Shown: positions 26,471 through 35,266 of the stretch, in pieces
How the letters are laid out: every line of letters begins with the position of its first letter
How positions within the stretch are numbered: the first letter of the stretch is position 1
From: JBEPVZ01 sp041690695
GTDB taxonomy: Bacteria > Patescibacteriota > Microgenomatia > Daviesbacterales > UBA10151
Assembly (NCBI GenBank): GCA_041690695.1
Contig: JBEPVZ010000003.1
Location: forward strand, 1-64,000
Direction: 5' to 3'
Length of the DNA stretch: 64,000 nucleotides
Notes under the pieces: generated by a model
The model's input: the letters and a program-made list of their open reading frames with translations, nothing else
Told to the model about the DNA's origin: nothing
Database searches by the model: none
Position numbers and translations under genes: made by a program

Positions 26471-29107
26471 ATGTGGAAGATGAAAAGAGGTTATACCTAC
26501 AAATTAACCGCTTATTTATTTAGTTTTTTTGTGGTCTTAACTGGATTTCTGGTTCTCGGTCAGGGCCATTCAGTTTTTGCGATTGGGACAATTAAGAATT
26601 GTTACCCTGCTTCCTGTGATCAAGGACCGTCAACCAGCGGCAACCAGATTACTTTCAGTGCTAACTCCCCCCAAACTCAAACCGTGGCCGGAAGAACATA
26701 TACTTTATCTTGTTGGAACTCCCAGATGAGCTCAACTTCTGGGGGGGTAGTCACAATTGGGAATGATATCCCCAGTAATAGTCAATGTACTTTTCAACAC
26801 ACTTACTACTCGACCTCCGGCCCGTACGATGTCAGTGGTCAAACCCAGGCTTGTTACCTAGATCCTGATTCCCATACCTGTACCGCTGGACTGGAGAATG
26901 AAACGGTAGGTTTTGGTTCAATAACTGTTCAGGCTTGGTCAAGCCCAGCACCACCACCACCAAGTAGCGGCAGCTATTCATATGGGGTAAGTATTAATCC
27001 CAACCATGGTGGACAAATCACAAGCATGGCGACAAGTGTCACAACTGATAATCCAGGTTACAGTTCAGCAACAATTTACTATGATGGATCATTCATTTGT
27101 AATATAGGCGCGAGTAAAAGTGGTGCCTGCACTTCTCTGGGTGGGAATCAAGGCAGTCATACTGTCCGAGCCGATTTTGCTAATGGTGGATCGGCTACCA
27201 CAACTTATACCGTTGATCCAGGACAAGGCCCTCAACCAACTCCACCTCCAAGTTGTCCTTGTGGAAGTTTTTTGAGTTGTAATAATAATGGAGTGCCTGG
27301 GGATGGCTCTAATCCGAGTTGTAGTAATCCGACCTACCAATGCTATGGTGTGCTTTCAGATGGAAGTTGTGGCGGTGGAACGAACAGTGTTACTGGCACC
27401 TTAACTCCTGATCCAGTCTTGGTTGGAAATAGCGTCACAGTCACTGCCGTTAACAATGCTTCGTCAGCTGATGCAGTCTTTATCTGGTATCAAGGCAACC
27501 CTAGCTGTCTAACAAATGGCCCTGGTAAATGGAGCTGTGGACATGATCCTAGCGCCCTGAGCTACTTCCCTCCTCCAGGTTTTGGTGCGGATGTCACTTG
27601 CTCTGCATCGCCATCCTCTCCTGGGAGTAAAACAACTGTCATTACTTGCCCTATTCCTGCGAATGCCACTCTGGGTCAGTATCATTGGTACGTATCCAAC
27701 GGGACCACTTCTGAAGCAAGCAATGGAGGTTCTTCATATAATGGCACCATCGTTGATGGAAATAGTTGTAACGATCCTAAATATAGGATCTCTCCTAATA
27801 CCGGACCAATCGGTACTCAAATTACTATCTCAGGTTGGCCAGCTGGAAACTACCAATTAGGTATCCAACCAAATATGTCAAATGACCAGGAACTCTTTAG
27901 TCAGCCAAATTATGCCAGTTGGTCAAACCTCGGCCCAGTCACTATGGGTGGTGATAGTAACCATGCCACTTGGACAGTGACTCAACCTCCTATCAACCCT
28001 GGTAGGTTTGTAGCCTTAATGTTCACGACAAACATCAATGCTCCCTGGAGTGGTCAAACTGTGACTTGTCCTTTTACACCAACTGCGACACCAGTAGCCC
28101 CTGGAGCTTTCGACTTTACCTCAAGCACCGGAACAGTCTGTACGAGTGGGACTCCTCATAATGATATCTACTGGACTCAATCGAGTGGCGCTGATACCTA
28201 CTCTCTCTGGCGTTCTGATCCAAATGGACCCGGTTCATATATTGCCACCCTGGCTTCTTGGCAAACCAGTTTTGCTGATTACAACGTTACACCTGGAGTA
28301 GTTTATACGTACATACTTTATGCCCAGAATTCGGTTGGATTTACCCAGACAAGCACTTTCGACAAAGTTATAACCACCTCAACATGTGGCCCAGCGGGAA
28401 TTACGCTTGATCCACCAACAACCTCATGTAGCGGTAGCCCGGCTAAACCAACCGTTTACCTAGCGTGGAGTAGTGCTGGACCTGGAGTAACCTACAGTAT
28501 TCATCGTCAAGATTATGGCTTTATTCTAACTGACTGGTTTGGTGGTGGGTACCCAGATAGCACCGTTAATCAAGGCACAAACTATACCTATTATATTGAG
28601 GCTAAAGATTCCTCCGGCCTAACTACCGACTCAAACACCCAATCAATCACCTCCGCCAGTTGTGATGGGATAGCTCCTCCCGACGTCAATATTAGTGGTG
28701 GACCAACAGCCGCTTGTTACTCCCCTACAACTTGGGCTGGTGAAACCCCTATTAAAGTCATTGCTAACGATGATCCAGGTGGAAGTGGTATTAAATCAGT
28801 AGCGGTTTTACTTTATGAGGTCAATTCACCATCTGACACCTTAGTTAAGTCCTACCCAACAACTTTCACAGGTGGCTATTGGCAAACCGCCCCGGGAGTA
28901 CCTCAAGCGTCAGATTTTACTTCGGGTCAAAGCTATTATCTTCGAGCTACCGCCACCGATAACGCGAATAATACTTCGGCTCCAAGTATTAAAACTCCAG
29001 TCTTTGTCTGGAGTAATACTGCGACAGGTTGTCTTAATCCGTTCTTAAATACAACTCTTGGAGATGTCCATTCTAATACCAAAATTGATACTCGTGGTGG
29101 ACAATAA
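26471..29107 (+). CDS. Large secreted Cys- and Pro-rich protein, copy 2
   Basis: 878 residues. ATG 26471 or 26480; signal segment ends SVFA. The first 150 residues match copy 1 closely (KNCYPASCDQG, ANSPQTQTVAGRTYTLSCWN, GQTQACYLDPDSH). The centre differs: an Ig-like domain (YSYGVSINPNHGGQITS), a Cys-rich piece, and domains with NPDPV-like and IPT/TIG-like starts. Two fibronectin III-like domains (from about 540, TYSLWRSDPNGPGSY) and a final Ig-like domain follow. The C-terminus PFLNTTLGDVHSNTKIDTRGG is nearly that of copy 1. It stops one base before the next ATG. Role at the cell surface is inferred. Confidence 0.7.
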   Translation: MWKMKRGYTYKLTAYLFSFFVVLTGFLVLGQGHSVFAIGTIKNCYPASCDQGPSTSGNQITFSANSPQTQTVAGRTYTLSCWNSQMSSTSGGVVTIGNDIPSNSQCTFQHTYYSTSGPYDVSGQTQACYLDPDSHTCTAGLENETVGFGSITVQAWSSPAPPPPSSGSYSYGVSINPNHGGQITSMATSVTTDNPGYSSATIYYDGSFICNIGASKSGACTSLGGNQGSHTVRADFANGGSATTTYTVDPGQGPQPTPPPSCPCGSFLSCNNNGVPGDGSNPSCSNPTYQCYGVLSDGSCGGGTNSVTGTLTPDPVLVGNSVTVTAVNNASSADAVFIWYQGNPSCLTNGPGKWSCGHDPSALSYFPPPGFGADVTCSASPSSPGSKTTVITCPIPANATLGQYHWYVSNGTTSEASNGGSSYNGTIVDGNSCNDPKYRISPNTGPIGTQITISGWPAGNYQLGIQPNMSNDQELFSQPNYASWSNLGPVTMGGDSNHATWTVTQPPINPGRFVALMFTTNINAPWSGQTVTCPFTPTATPVAPGAFDFTSSTGTVCTSGTPHNDIYWTQSSGADTYSLWRSDPNGPGSYIATLASWQTSFADYNVTPGVVYTYILYAQNSVGFTQTSTFDKVITTSTCGPAGITLDPPTTSCSGSPAKPTVYLAWSSAGPGVTYSIHRQDYGFILTDWFGGGYPDSTVNQGTNYTYYIEAKDSSGLTTDSNTQSITSASCDGIAPPDVNISGGPTAACYSPTTWAGETPIKVIANDDPGGSGIKSVAVLLYEVNSPSDTLVKSYPTTFTGGYWQTAPGVPQASDFTSGQSYYLRATATDNANNTSAPSIKTPVFVWSNTATGCLNPFLNTTLGDVHSNTKIDTRGGQ

Positions 29108-29108
29108 G

Positions 29109-30038
29109 ATGAACCGATCTTTACCAAAAACTAAATATTTATTAGTCAGTAGTTGGATCTTCGTCCTAAGCTTTTGGGCTTTTGGGGTCTTACCAGCGAG
29201 CGTCTTAGCTCCAAGCTCAGCGGCCTCTTCATGTGGTGATTCTCCTCGGGCCAATGGCTTAGTCACTAGTCCCAGTCTCGATACCTCAGTCGGAGTTAAA
29301 TTTGGAACAACCGCCGGATCGTGTGTAACTAATACTAACGAAGCCGCTCTGCCGACCTTTCAGATCCAAAGCTATGATGACCTTAGAGCTTTATATTATG
29401 ATCAATTTAAAGCGCATAGCGGAGTAACTAAAAGAAGTTTAAGTGAATCTATAAATTTAAGTACTCTAAATCCGATCAATTTTAGTGGTGATAATATTTG
29501 GTTTACAAATTTATCAAATTTCAATATTCCTAGTTCGGGGATAACAGGCAGTGGTACTCAAGTTATCTTTATTGATGGCGAGTTAGAGATTCAACATGAT
29601 ATTAATTATCACACTGGCAACGCCGCTGGAGGGTTAGTTTTTATCGTTAAAGGCAATATTAATATTGACGCCAGTGTTCATCAGATCGATGCTTATTTAA
29701 TTTCCGGACAAACAATCTGCACAGGCTATGACTTTGGGAGTAATAGTTGTCCAGGAGGGCTAGCGGCTAAAGATACTGTCCCATTAGTAATCAATGGAGG
29801 GCTCGTTTCATTAAACAATAGTACTTCTATTCGCTTTAGACGAGATCTAACTGATAATAGTACCGCAGCCGAGCAAGTTAATTATGATCCAAAGTATCTT
29901 TATCTCTTAAAAGGGATGGTTTCTCAAAGTTTAAGTATTACTACTCAAAACACTAATTTTGCCCCAACCCCAGCTCCTTTGCCGACGAGAACAGCTTTTC
30001 CAACTTCTACTCCAGCTTGTGTCCCACCAGCCTGTTAG
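29109..30038 (+). CDS. Secreted protein, partner of the large surface proteins
   Basis: 309 residues from ATG 29109 (MNRSLPKTKY), one base after the previous stop; a longer frame to 29058 runs into that gene. N-terminal signal or anchor at about 10-32. The rest is beta-rich (VIFIDGELEIQHDINY, GGLVFIVKGNINID, HQIDAYLISGQTI), resembling the placeholder domain near the end of CPR pilus-like and surface proteins. It ends in a Pro/Thr tail with Cys (CVPPAC). It may be the detached C-terminal half of the upstream protein, whose end (GDVHSNTKID) often precedes this type of domain. That is inference. Confidence 0.55.
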   Translation: MNRSLPKTKYLLVSSWIFVLSFWAFGVLPASVLAPSSAASSCGDSPRANGLVTSPSLDTSVGVKFGTTAGSCVTNTNEAALPTFQIQSYDDLRALYYDQFKAHSGVTKRSLSESINLSTLNPINFSGDNIWFTNLSNFNIPSSGITGSGTQVIFIDGELEIQHDINYHTGNAAGGLVFIVKGNINIDASVHQIDAYLISGQTICTGYDFGSNSCPGGLAAKDTVPLVINGGLVSLNNSTSIRFRRDLTDNSTAAEQVNYDPKYLYLLKGMVSQSLSITTQNTNFAPTPAPLPTRTAFPTSTPACVPPAC

Positions 30039-30058
30039 CAAATAAATTGAGTTAAAAA

Positions 30059-30757
30059 CTATTTTCCGAAGTTTCGTTTCTGATTTTGATACCAAACAAC
30101 CGCCTTCTTTAAATCAGCAGCATCAAATTCAGGCCAGAATTTAGTTGTAAAATATAACTCCGAATAAGCCGTCTGCCATAATAAGAAATTAGACAATCGG
30201 ACTTTGCCACCGGTCCGAATCACTAGCTCTGGATCGTTGGCTCCCCGAGTATATAAATTTTTAGCAATTAACTCATCATCAATATCTTCAACTTTAATGC
30301 CACTTTTGACAATATTTTTAATAGCTTCGATCAGCTCGCGTTTACCACCATAATTTAAAGCGATATTTAACTTTATCGATTCTTTATCAATATAGGTATC
30401 CCTAAGTTGAGTAACCATATTTTGAATACTTTTTGGTAGACCGTTTAACTCACCTAAGATGGCAATCCGAACCCCCTCTTTCATCATCCTTTTAAAACGA
30501 GTTCGGTAAGCTTGACGAAAAACTTGAAATAGCCCCGCAATCTCCCGTTTAGCTCGTTCGGTTAAATTCTCAGTTGAGAGAGCATAAACAGTTAGAGTTT
30601 TGACTCCTAATTTACTGGCGGCTTCAACAATCTTTTCTAGATTTTCAGCTCCAGCCTGGTGGCCTTTTAGATCAGGTAATCCCCGGGCACGAGCCCAGCG
30701 ACGATTACCGTCCATGATTATGGCTATATGAGAAGGAACGTTGTCGAGAGTGTCCAT
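30059..30757 (-). CDS. uppS: Isoprenyl transferase (undecaprenyl diphosphate synthase family)
   Basis: 232 residues. The family start IAIIMDGNRRWAR with its Asp is complete, as are GHQAGAENL, TVYALSTENL, and the C-terminal DPELVIRTGGKVRLSNFLLWQ and Y-F-T-x-x-x-W-P motifs. It makes long cis-polyprenyl diphosphate, the lipid carrier for cell wall sugars. It is on the minus strand next to other isoprenoid genes. Confidence 0.95.
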   Translation of the reverse strand: MDTLDNVPSHIAIIMDGNRRWARARGLPDLKGHQAGAENLEKIVEAASKLGVKTLTVYALSTENLTERAKREIAGLFQVFRQAYRTRFKRMMKEGVRIAILGELNGLPKSIQNMVTQLRDTYIDKESIKLNIALNYGGKRELIEAIKNIVKSGIKVEDIDDELIAKNLYTRGANDPELVIRTGGKVRLSNFLLWQTAYSELYFTTKFWPEFDAADLKKAVVWYQNQKRNFGK

Positions 30758-30832
30758 AATTAATAAATTTTTAATTTTATAATGATTAATTTTTAATAAA
30801 TTCTTTAAAAATTAGAAATTGGAAATTAAAAA

Positions 30833-31372
30833 TTACTTTAACTCTATTACTTCTCCTCCTTCATAGATCCAAACCTGAACCGTCCTTTGTCTAATCGGAT
30901 TTTTCCCTTCACCATTACGACCATCAAACTCAAAAATTGCCACTTGTTGGTATTTTCCAAGCTCCATTTTCCCGTTTCTGACCGGCACCGTTACACTCGG
31001 ATGAGAATATAGCAAGCTCCGGATATGACTAGCAGCATTATAATCTTCATCAATCTCGTCACAATAAGGATTGTCCTGACAACGGTGTTTATAATTATCA
31101 GTTGGATGTGGATAATCGGCATGGCCATGAACCCTAGTTGATCGTTTATCTTCAGGAATATGCTTTAAAGTGTGTCCTAAAATGTCCTCAAGTAAGTTTG
31201 GCTCGGCAATCTCTTGAACCACCACACCCAAGGTGGTGTGTTTACTATTAACCAAAATCCAGCCGTTATCGACCTTCGACTTAGAAATTAAGTCACTCAC
31301 CTCTTTGGTAATATCTTTTAAATAAGTATGATCTGTTGATGGAAATTTAATCTCTTTTAAATAAGTTTTCAT
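30833..31372 (-). CDS. YjbQ-family protein (UPF0047)
   Basis: 179 residues of the YjbQ family: HTTLGVVVQEIAEPNLLEDIL, HGHADYPHPTDNYKH, HIRSLLYSHPSVTVPVRNGKM, LGKYQQVAIFEFDG. Members have been linked to thiamine phosphate synthase activity, but their main role is unclear. It has an insert (QDNPYCDEIDED) relative to short bacterial homologues. Its start overlaps the polyprenyl synthase stop by 4 bases. Confidence 0.85.
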   Translation of the reverse strand: MKTYLKEIKFPSTDHTYLKDITKEVSDLISKSKVDNGWILVNSKHTTLGVVVQEIAEPNLLEDILGHTLKHIPEDKRSTRVHGHADYPHPTDNYKHRCQDNPYCDEIDEDYNAASHIRSLLYSHPSVTVPVRNGKMELGKYQQVAIFEFDGRNGEGKNPIRQRTVQVWIYEGGEVIELK

Positions 31373-32394
31373 TTTTGACGATTAACTAACATCTCAGCCA
31401 AACCGCTTAACAGTCCTTGATATTCTGGACTTGAGGTAATTTCAGGAATAACTTTTTTGGCCCGATCGACATATTCTAAAGCAATTTGCTTGGAATAGTC
31501 TAGTGCTCCAGTATTTTCAAAAATCTGCCTGATTTCAGTCAATTCACCTTCGGATAAACTATTCTTGCCATAAAGCTCGTCTAGGCGTGCTGTTTGGGCT
31601 GAATTGGCCTGTTTTCGGGCTTGGATGATCAAGGTGGTGTTCTTACCTTCTTCGGCGTCTGATGAGGCAGACTTACCCGTTTTAGCTTCATCACCAAAAA
31701 CGCCTAAAATATCATCTTGGATTTGGAAAGCAATGCCCAAGTTATCTCCAAATTGCTTGATTAAATCAAGCATTGATTGATTAGCTCCACCTAAAACAGC
31801 CCCCAATGATAACGGACCGGTGGTCGTATACTGGGAAGTTTTTAAGATGGCAAGTTGGATAATATCTGAGGTCCCTTCAACATCGAGCATCTCCCCCATG
31901 ATGGTGTCCATAACCGTCTGGGTAAAGACTTCAACCGCTTGAAGTTTAATTAAGTCTGGAAAATTTGTTTTTAATATCAATTGATTAGCTAGAAAGAAAC
32001 CGAGATCTCCTAAACAGATCGTTTGTGAGATCCCATAATGATCACCACCGAGAGCTTTATAAAGAGTTGGCTTACCTCGTCTGAGCGGGCTTTTATCAAT
32101 GATATCGTCGTGAGCTAAGATAGCGGTTTGGAAGATTTCAAACGCCACCGAGGCAGCCATAATATCTGTAGTTCGGGGTTGGGAGTTCGTAGTTGGGGCA
32201 GATAACTCATATCCGAGCTTTACCAGTACTCCCCTAATCCGCTTTCCGCCTTCAGTTGAAGTTTCAAACTGTTGACTAAGATGACTGATTAACGGATTTA
32301 AAGTCGAGATATTTTTATTCCATGATTTAAAGAATTGGTCAAGTTGAAGATTTACTTCTGAAGCGTTTGTTTGAAGATAGTCTTCGAAGGTCAT
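31369..32394 (-). CDS. Polyprenyl (geranylgeranyl-type) diphosphate synthase
   Basis: 341 residues from ATG 32394 (MTFEDYLQTN); the frame upstream to 32490 would overlap the divergent kinase gene. First Asp-rich motif HDDIIDKSPLRRGKPT and second QIQDDILGVFGD are present, with GGKRIRG near the N-terminus. It joins IPP to allylic diphosphates; chain length is not predictable. APTTNSQPRTTD (DNA 32167-32200) looks like an inserted genome repeat. Start lies 43 bases from that of isopentenyl phosphate kinase, so the promoters are divergent. Confidence 0.9.
   Translation of the reverse strand: MTFEDYLQTNASEVNLQLDQFFKSWNKNISTLNPLISHLSQQFETSTEGGKRIRGVLVKLGYELSAPTTNSQPRTTDIMAASVAFEIFQTAILAHDDIIDKSPLRRGKPTLYKALGGDHYGISQTICLGDLGFFLANQLILKTNFPDLIKLQAVEVFTQTVMDTIMGEMLDVEGTSDIIQLAILKTSQYTTTGPLSLGAVLGGANQSMLDLIKQFGDNLGIAFQIQDDILGVFGDEAKTGKSASSDAEEGKNTTLIIQARKQANSAQTARLDELYGKNSLSEGELTEIRQIFENTGALDYSKQIALEYVDRAKKVIPEITSSPEYQGLLSGLAEMLVNRQK
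32167..32200 (-). repeat. Short repeat inside the polyprenyl synthase gene
   Basis: GTAGTTCGGGGTTGGGAGTT followed by CGTAGTTGGGG is a near-tandem G/T-rich repeat like those common between genes in related genomes. It encodes PTTNSQPRTT in frame. Confidence 0.45.
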
Positions 32395-32437
32395 CAGACC
32401 CCAAATGTAGCACAAAGCTATGCTACAATCCAGTTGA

Positions 32438-33235
32438 ATGATCAAAAAACTGATAATAATCAAACTCGGTGGTGGGTTAATTACGTACAAGAACTCTCCA
32501 ACTCCCCGCTTAAAAACTAAAGTTTTAATTGAAATCGTTAACCAGATAAAAAAACTTAATTATCAGGGATATAGTTTTGTAATTATTCATGGAGCCGGCT
32601 CGTTCGGCCATCCCTTGGCGAAAAAATATCGCATTAATGAGGGCGTTTCGACCGAAGAACAACTTCATGCCGCTATAAATATTCAACTGACTATGCAACA
32701 GCTCAGCCTGATAATTGCTAATCAGTTTCATAAAGTTGGCTTAAACCCTCAAGTCATACCGACTCATTGTTTAGTTAGCCAAGATAATACTCAATTTAAA
32801 GATTTTCCAACGGAGATAATCAAACAGACGTTAACGGAAAAAACAATCCCAATTCTTTATGGTGATGTGGTAATGGACCGCACAACTCACTTCTCAATTA
32901 TTTCTGGGGATACTTTAGTTGGTTACTTGGCTAAGCAATTAAAAGCCAACCAAGTCATCTTTTTATCGGATGTTGATGGTGTCTACAATCAAGATCCCAA
33001 GACCCATAAACAGGCTCAAAAATTTTCGATTATTAACGACCAAAACGTCAACGAGATTCTAGTGAATATTAAACAAAATAATCCTAACGATGTTAGCGGC
33101 GAGATGGCTGGTAAGATTAAGCAAATTAAAAAGTTCTTAGGTGGTATTGAGGTAGGAATTGCCAGTGGCTTGCTTAAGGACAACTTAAGTAAAGCCATCC
33201 ATGGAAGAGCAGGAACTAAACTTAAGCTTAATTAG
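32438..33235 (+). CDS. Isopentenyl phosphate kinase (archaeal-type)
   Basis: 265 residues of the amino-acid-kinase fold. The start IIIKLGGGLITYK and the motif HGAGSFGHPLAKKY, with the His that distinguishes isopentenyl phosphate kinases, are present, along with ILYGDVV, SGDTLVGYLA, FLSDVDGVYNQDP and GEMAGKIKQI. It phosphorylates isopentenyl phosphate to IPP, the last step of the alternative mevalonate pathway. A TACAAT box lies 8 bases before the ATG. It sits amid polyprenyl synthase, a Nudix protein and IPP isomerase genes. Its stop overlaps the convergent Nudix stop. Confidence 0.9.
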   Translation: MIKKLIIIKLGGGLITYKNSPTPRLKTKVLIEIVNQIKKLNYQGYSFVIIHGAGSFGHPLAKKYRINEGVSTEEQLHAAINIQLTMQQLSLIIANQFHKVGLNPQVIPTHCLVSQDNTQFKDFPTEIIKQTLTEKTIPILYGDVVMDRTTHFSIISGDTLVGYLAKQLKANQVIFLSDVDGVYNQDPKTHKQAQKFSIINDQNVNEILVNIKQNNPNDVSGEMAGKIKQIKKFLGGIEVGIASGLLKDNLSKAIHGRAGTKLKLN

Positions 33236-33876
33236 ACACCTAAATAACTAAATAGCTCTGTCGGAAAAGTGTCATTTGGCTGAAGATAAGTTCTGGGTAA
33301 AAAGTCTCTGTTGCCACCCATAAATTCTTTTAAACATGTAATCGCTTCTTCAGTTCCAGGCCGCCAACGCAAACTACCAACATTTACTCTTTTATCATCT
33401 TCCAAACTGTTCAGAAATCTTTTAAGTGCGGCGCTGACCGGTGGTCTCAGAAAATCAGGCAAATTCTCAGAATCTGTTCGTCCGAAGGAATGTTTTGGAG
33501 CAGTTAAGATCTCATCAATATCGACCCAACGAGCATCTGTTGTCGCCGGATCAGACCCAATTTGAACTCCGCCATGAGTTGCATGTAGCGCATAGGCTTT
33601 TAGCCAAATACCTGGCCAAAATTGGATTTCTGCCAGGGGGTTTTGCGTCAGGTTTTGTTCAGCAAAGCTCAGTCCCGTAGTCTCCTCGCCACAAATACTC
33701 CGCCTAAGTGTATCCTCATCGCTCTCTCCAAGTTCTTGAGTTTCCATGGGAATAGACATCATTCCTTCAAGTTTACGAGTGAATCTGCGAGTATTTTGCT
33801 CAGTAACAACTAAAATTCTCTGATCAGGATGAATTACTACCGCACCAACTCCGACACCGACCACTTCTTTAATCAT
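33232..33876 (-). CDS. Divergent Nudix-fold protein
   Basis: 214 residues. The N-terminal 130 have the Nudix fold order: GVGVGAVVIHPDQRILVVTEQ, then LEGMMSIPMETQELGESDEDTLRRSICGEETTGL, then ARWVDIDEIL. The Nudix box (GX5EX7REUXEEXGU) is recognisable but altered, with RSICGEE in place of REUXEE. Activity is therefore uncertain. Its place beside isopentenyl phosphate kinase recalls the Nudix/kinase pair known in plants, where a Nudix enzyme turns IPP into isopentenyl phosphate; this link is inference. Confidence 0.65.
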   Translation of the reverse strand: MIKEVVGVGVGAVVIHPDQRILVVTEQNTRRFTRKLEGMMSIPMETQELGESDEDTLRRSICGEETTGLSFAEQNLTQNPLAEIQFWPGIWLKAYALHATHGGVQIGSDPATTDARWVDIDEILTAPKHSFGRTDSENLPDFLRPPVSAALKRFLNSLEDDKRVNVGSLRWRPGTEEAITCLKEFMGGNRDFLPRTYLQPNDTFPTELFSYLGV

Positions 33877-33894
33877 AAATTGTCTGGAATTATA

Positions 33895-34617
33895 TCAGGT
33901 TAGTAGCTTTCTACCATGGATTATTGAGTATGCTAAAAAGTCTTGATGAGTATCTAAAACAACATTAATTGATTCGTCGAGAAGAATTTGTCGCTTTTCC
34001 TGACCAATATCTTCTAGCTTAAACCAAACTTCCAATTCTTGCCAAAATAGATTCCAGTTTGAAACTTTCGAAAAATCATATTTAGTAAATAAATCAAAAT
34101 AAGCTTTTAAATTCTGTTCAGTTTCAGCTAAATCGATTTTAAAAAAATCAGCTAAAATCAGGCTGATCTGCTTTTGGTCAATCTTTTTAATTGCCGCTTT
34201 AAGTTGGGCTTGAAAGGCTGGCTGATCTTTTAGTAACAAAATATCTACCCCACTCTCAATATAGTTGTGGGCTTTACCGGTCGCATTATCTACTGGCAAA
34301 CCATAATATTTGCTAACTAATTTAACCAACTCCTTATTATGTTGAAAGGCATAACCTGGTTTAGTTAAATACTCAAGATGAGTAAAGTCATCCAAAACAT
34401 TGTGGCCAATAACTCCTTTGGCTAAGTTAATATAATCAGGATATTTTTCAAGAACAAATTGGTGAAATTTATTCCGCTCCTCTAGCCCATGCAAACCGCC
34501 AGCCCAGCCGATGGTTTTAGTAACAGCTGAGTCTGGCAAAATCCCCCCAACCAGTATTAACGGATCATCAGACTTATATAACTTAGAGACTACATAAGCA
34601 TGCATGTGATGAAACAT
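33895..34617 (-). CDS. Putative metal-dependent hydrolase (zinc-dependent phospholipase C-like)
   Basis: 240 residues. Its His/Asp pattern is like the zinc-dependent phospholipase C family: HHMHAYVVSKL at the N-terminus, GGILPDSAV, KFHQFVLE, GHNVLDDFTHLEYL and KAHNYIESGVD. The catalytic role is not proven. It lies 3 bases after another protein with a similar pattern (34621-35241), and together the two form an operon. It has no signal peptide. Confidence 0.5.
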   Translation of the reverse strand: MFHHMHAYVVSKLYKSDDPLILVGGILPDSAVTKTIGWAGGLHGLEERNKFHQFVLEKYPDYINLAKGVIGHNVLDDFTHLEYLTKPGYAFQHNKELVKLVSKYYGLPVDNATGKAHNYIESGVDILLLKDQPAFQAQLKAAIKKIDQKQISLILADFFKIDLAETEQNLKAYFDLFTKYDFSKVSNWNLFWQELEVWFKLEDIGQEKRQILLDESINVVLDTHQDFLAYSIIHGRKLLT

Positions 34618-34620
34618 AAT

Positions 34621-35241
34621 TTATTTAAAGAGATCTTCAAAATATGCCCTAGTCCCAGCCAAAATCTGGCGAGCATCAGCATTATTTGTGATGATATGGA
34701 GCAGTTCTGGAATCTGCTCAGCCATCTCTTGACCATCGATCAGCTTTTCGCAAAAATGACCAACAGATAATGATGATGGCGGTTCCGAAATATAATCACT
34801 AATTAATTTATGCCAAGCCTCAACATCTTGAGTCTGTAAACCATAGCTTAGTTCGTCAGAATTAACTTCACGAAAAAAATCTTTAAACATAAACCAATCA
34901 CGACTTAAGCCATATAAAAGAACATCTTCACCAAATTTTTCGGCCTGGCTAATAAATTTATTGTCGGGCAATAACTTATAAAGTCCTGATTGTTGAATAT
35001 ATTCAGTTCGTTTCAAGTCATGATAGTTATGGAAGAGTAAGCCGGCTTTAAAGGGATCTTTTTCAGCTTTAACTTGTTCTAAACTGACCTCACTGAAATG
35101 AGTTTTAGTACGATCAATAATACCGAGGTATCGAATATCTGGAAAGCTTGTCCCGACGATGAAAGCTTTCTGGTCAATTTCTAAACCACTAATATCGAAA
35201 AATCTTTTAGCAAAATAAATGTGACTGACTGGCGCGGCCAT
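34621..35241 (-). CDS. Putative metal-dependent hydrolase, related to the adjacent gene
   Basis: 206 residues. Like its neighbour it has an N-terminal His (SHIYFAKRF), an FPDIRYLG motif with a later THF, and GLLFHNYHDL. These are the type of metal ligands used by zinc-dependent phospholipase C-like proteins. No signal peptide. It starts 26 bases from the divergent IPP isomerase. Function is inferred only from this motif pattern. Confidence 0.5.
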   Translation of the reverse strand: MAAPVSHIYFAKRFFDISGLEIDQKAFIVGTSFPDIRYLGIIDRTKTHFSEVSLEQVKAEKDPFKAGLLFHNYHDLKRTEYIQQSGLYKLLPDNKFISQAEKFGEDVLLYGLSRDWFMFKDFFREVNSDELSYGLQTQDVEAWHKLISDYISEPPSSLSVGHFCEKLIDGQEMAEQIPELLHIITNNADARQILAGTRAYFEDLFK

Positions 35242-35266
35242 AATAGAACATATATACTATCACAAA

